This document shows positions 5,173 to 6,374 of a stretch of 6,374 nucleotides of DNA, in pieces. A model generated the notes under the pieces. The model was not told the origin of the DNA. It was given only the letters and a program-made list of their open reading frames with translations, and did not search any database. This DNA comes from Rhodoferax sp. (GTDB taxonomy: Bacteria > Pseudomonadota > Gammaproteobacteria > Burkholderiales > Burkholderiaceae_C): the NCBI GenBank assembly GCA_021731215.1, contig JAKFXU010000192.1, positions 1-6,374 on the forward strand, written 5' to 3'. The position numbers and the translations under genes are program-made. Each line of letters begins with the position of its first letter. The stretch's first letter is position 1.

Positions 5173-6374
5173 GTGAGCCTTTTCAAATCCGCCTCCATTG
5201 TTTCCCTGTTCACGCTGGTGTCGCGCATCACCGGCCTGGTGCGCGAACTCCTGATTGCCGCCACCTTTGGCGCCAACGCCATGACGGATGCTTTCAATGT
5301 CGCGTTTCGCATCCCCAATCTGTTTCGCCGCCTGTTTGGCGAAGGCGCCTTCAGCCAGGCTTTTGTGCCGGTGCTGGCCGCCAGCAAAGCCCAGCAGGGT
5401 GAGGCTGCCACCCAGCTTCTGATCGATCGGACCGCCACCGTGCTGGGCTGGGCCTTGCTGGCCATCAGCGTCATCGGCGTGGCGGCGGGGCCGGCCCTGG
5501 TGTGGGCCATGGCCAGCGGACTGCAGCAGAATCCGCGCGGTTTTGAAGTGACGGTGGTGATGACGCGCTGGATGTTTCCCTACATTGCCTTCATGTCGCT
5601 GGTGGCGCTGGCGGCGGGTGTGCTCAACACCTGGCGGCGTTTTGCGGTGCCGGCCGCCACGCCGGTGCTGCTCAACCTGTGCATGATTGGCGCCGCCTGG
5701 CTCGGTGCGCCCTGGTTCAAGACGCTGGGCCTGGAGCCCATTTACGCGCTGGCCGGCGGCGTGCTGCTGGGCGGCGTGCTGCAACTCGGCGTGCAACTAC
5801 TGGCCCTGAAAAAGCTCGGGCTGGCACCGCGCGTCGGCCTGCGCTGGGCCGCCCTGCGCCTGGCCTGGGCCGATCCGGGCACCAAAAGCATCCTGCGCTT
5901 GATGGGGCCGGCCTTGCTGGGCGTGAGCGTGGCACACCTCTCGATGCTGATCAACACCCAAATCGCCTCGCACCTGGTGGCCGGTAGCGTGAGCTGGATC
6001 ACCTATGCCGACCGGCTGATGGAGTTTCCCACCGCCCTGCTCGGGGTCGCCCTGGGTGTGGTGTTGATGCCCCGGCTCGCCGGCGCGCGCGCGGCCGGCG
6101 ACACGGCCCAATACTCCGCCATGCTGGACTGGGGTTTGCGCCTGGTGGTGCTGCTGGCGGTGCCTTGCGCAGTCGCCTTGATCGCCTTTGCCAAGCCGCT
6201 GGTGGCCGTGCTCTATCACTACGGCGCCATGAGCGCGCACGACGTGCAACAAATCACCCATGCGCTGATGGGCTGGGGGGTGGGCTTGGTCGGAATTGTG
6301 GCGATCAAGGTGCTGGCACCGGGTTACTACGCCAACCTCGACACCAAGACCCCGGTGCGCATTGCGATCTGTCT
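5173..6374 (+). CDS. murJ: Lipid II flippase MurJ, partial (C-terminus beyond the right edge)
   Basis: 400 residues are visible of an expected total of roughly 510-520. MurJ is an inner-membrane protein of the MOP exporter superfamily that flips lipid II to the periplasmic face for peptidoglycan synthesis. Hydrophobic segments recur throughout, and the N-terminal signature is clear: SRITGLVRELL, FGANAMTDAFNVAFRIPNL and FRRLFGEGAFSQAFVPVL. Residues matching those essential in E. coli MurJ are present at R18, R24, D39 and R52, and the YADRLMEFP segment puts a further arginine at R281 (R270 in E. coli). VKVLAPGYYA-like KVLAPGYYANLDTKTPV is near the edge. I chose GTG at 5173 because it gives the usual short N-terminus SLFKSAS; another in-frame GTG at 5149 would add eight residues. 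No convincing Shine-Dalgarno precedes 5173. The gene is divergent from rpsT across 116 bases. Confidence 0.96.
   Translation, partial: MSLFKSASIVSLFTLVSRITGLVRELLIAATFGANAMTDAFNVAFRIPNLFRRLFGEGAFSQAFVPVLAASKAQQGEAATQLLIDRTATVLGWALLAISVIGVAAGPALVWAMASGLQQNPRGFEVTVVMTRWMFPYIAFMSLVALAAGVLNTWRRFAVPAATPVLLNLCMIGAAWLGAPWFKTLGLEPIYALAGGVLLGGVLQLGVQLLALKKLGLAPRVGLRWAALRLAWADPGTKSILRLMGPALLGVSVAHLSMLINTQIASHLVAGSVSWITYADRLMEFPTALLGVALGVVLMPRLAGARAAGDTAQYSAMLDWGLRLVVLLAVPCAVALIAFAKPLVAVLYHYGAMSAHDVQQITHALMGWGVGLVGIVAIKVLAPGYYANLDTKTPVRIAIC

Noticed and set aside
4933..5796. Minus-strand ORF of 287 codons opposite murJ
   Set aside because: murJ on the plus strand is unmistakable by its conserved arginines and MOP-family segments. 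This ORF also overlaps rpsT in another frame and is His/Gln/Arg-rich shadow sequence.

Overview
The window looks like ordinary chromosomal DNA of a GC-rich betaproteobacterium. The order Burkholderiales, family Comamonadaceae, is the best guess. The basis is the protein flavour: ArgF beginning MKHYLQFSDL, a 100-residue S20 beginning [16 protein letters not shown], a DUF3579 protein with FRPSDWAERL, and a MurJ beginning (V)SLFKSASIVSLFTL. Repeated TAGAAT-type -10 hexamers also fit. This placement is recognition from memory, not a database search. No mobile element, CRISPR array, tRNA or rRNA was seen.

Left part (1-1793): a divergent pair. On the minus strand is the N-terminal third or so of a dienelactone-hydrolase-family protein with a twin-arginine-type export signal; it runs off the left edge. 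On the plus strand is a complete FAD-dependent aromatic-ring hydroxylase of the salicylate/3-hydroxybenzoate hydroxylase type. The pair hints at aromatic compound breakdown, but the substrate cannot be read from sequence.

Middle part (1813-4287): two arginine biosynthesis genes on the minus strand, argD (acetylornithine aminotransferase) followed after a 42-base gap by argF (ornithine carbamoyltransferase). Together they convert N-acetylglutamate semialdehyde to acetylornithine and, after deacetylation by an enzyme encoded elsewhere, ornithine to citrulline. argD has a structured leader. A 9-bp GC-rich hairpin followed by a U-rich tract lies about 80 bases upstream of its start, in the right orientation to be an attenuator or promoter-proximal terminator.

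Right part (4288-6374): a small DUF3579 gene (+), divergent from argD and convergent with rpsT (-). The two share a near-perfect bidirectional terminator at 4651-4678. rpsT is in turn divergent from murJ (+), the lipid II flippase gene, which runs off the right edge.

The most interesting signals are in the non-coding DNA: the argD leader hairpin, an identical 10-base promoter-like element upstream of both rpsT and argD, the heavily structured rpsT 3' region and a bulged hairpin just before murJ. I found no convincing new multi-gene system; most of the window is core metabolism and housekeeping.
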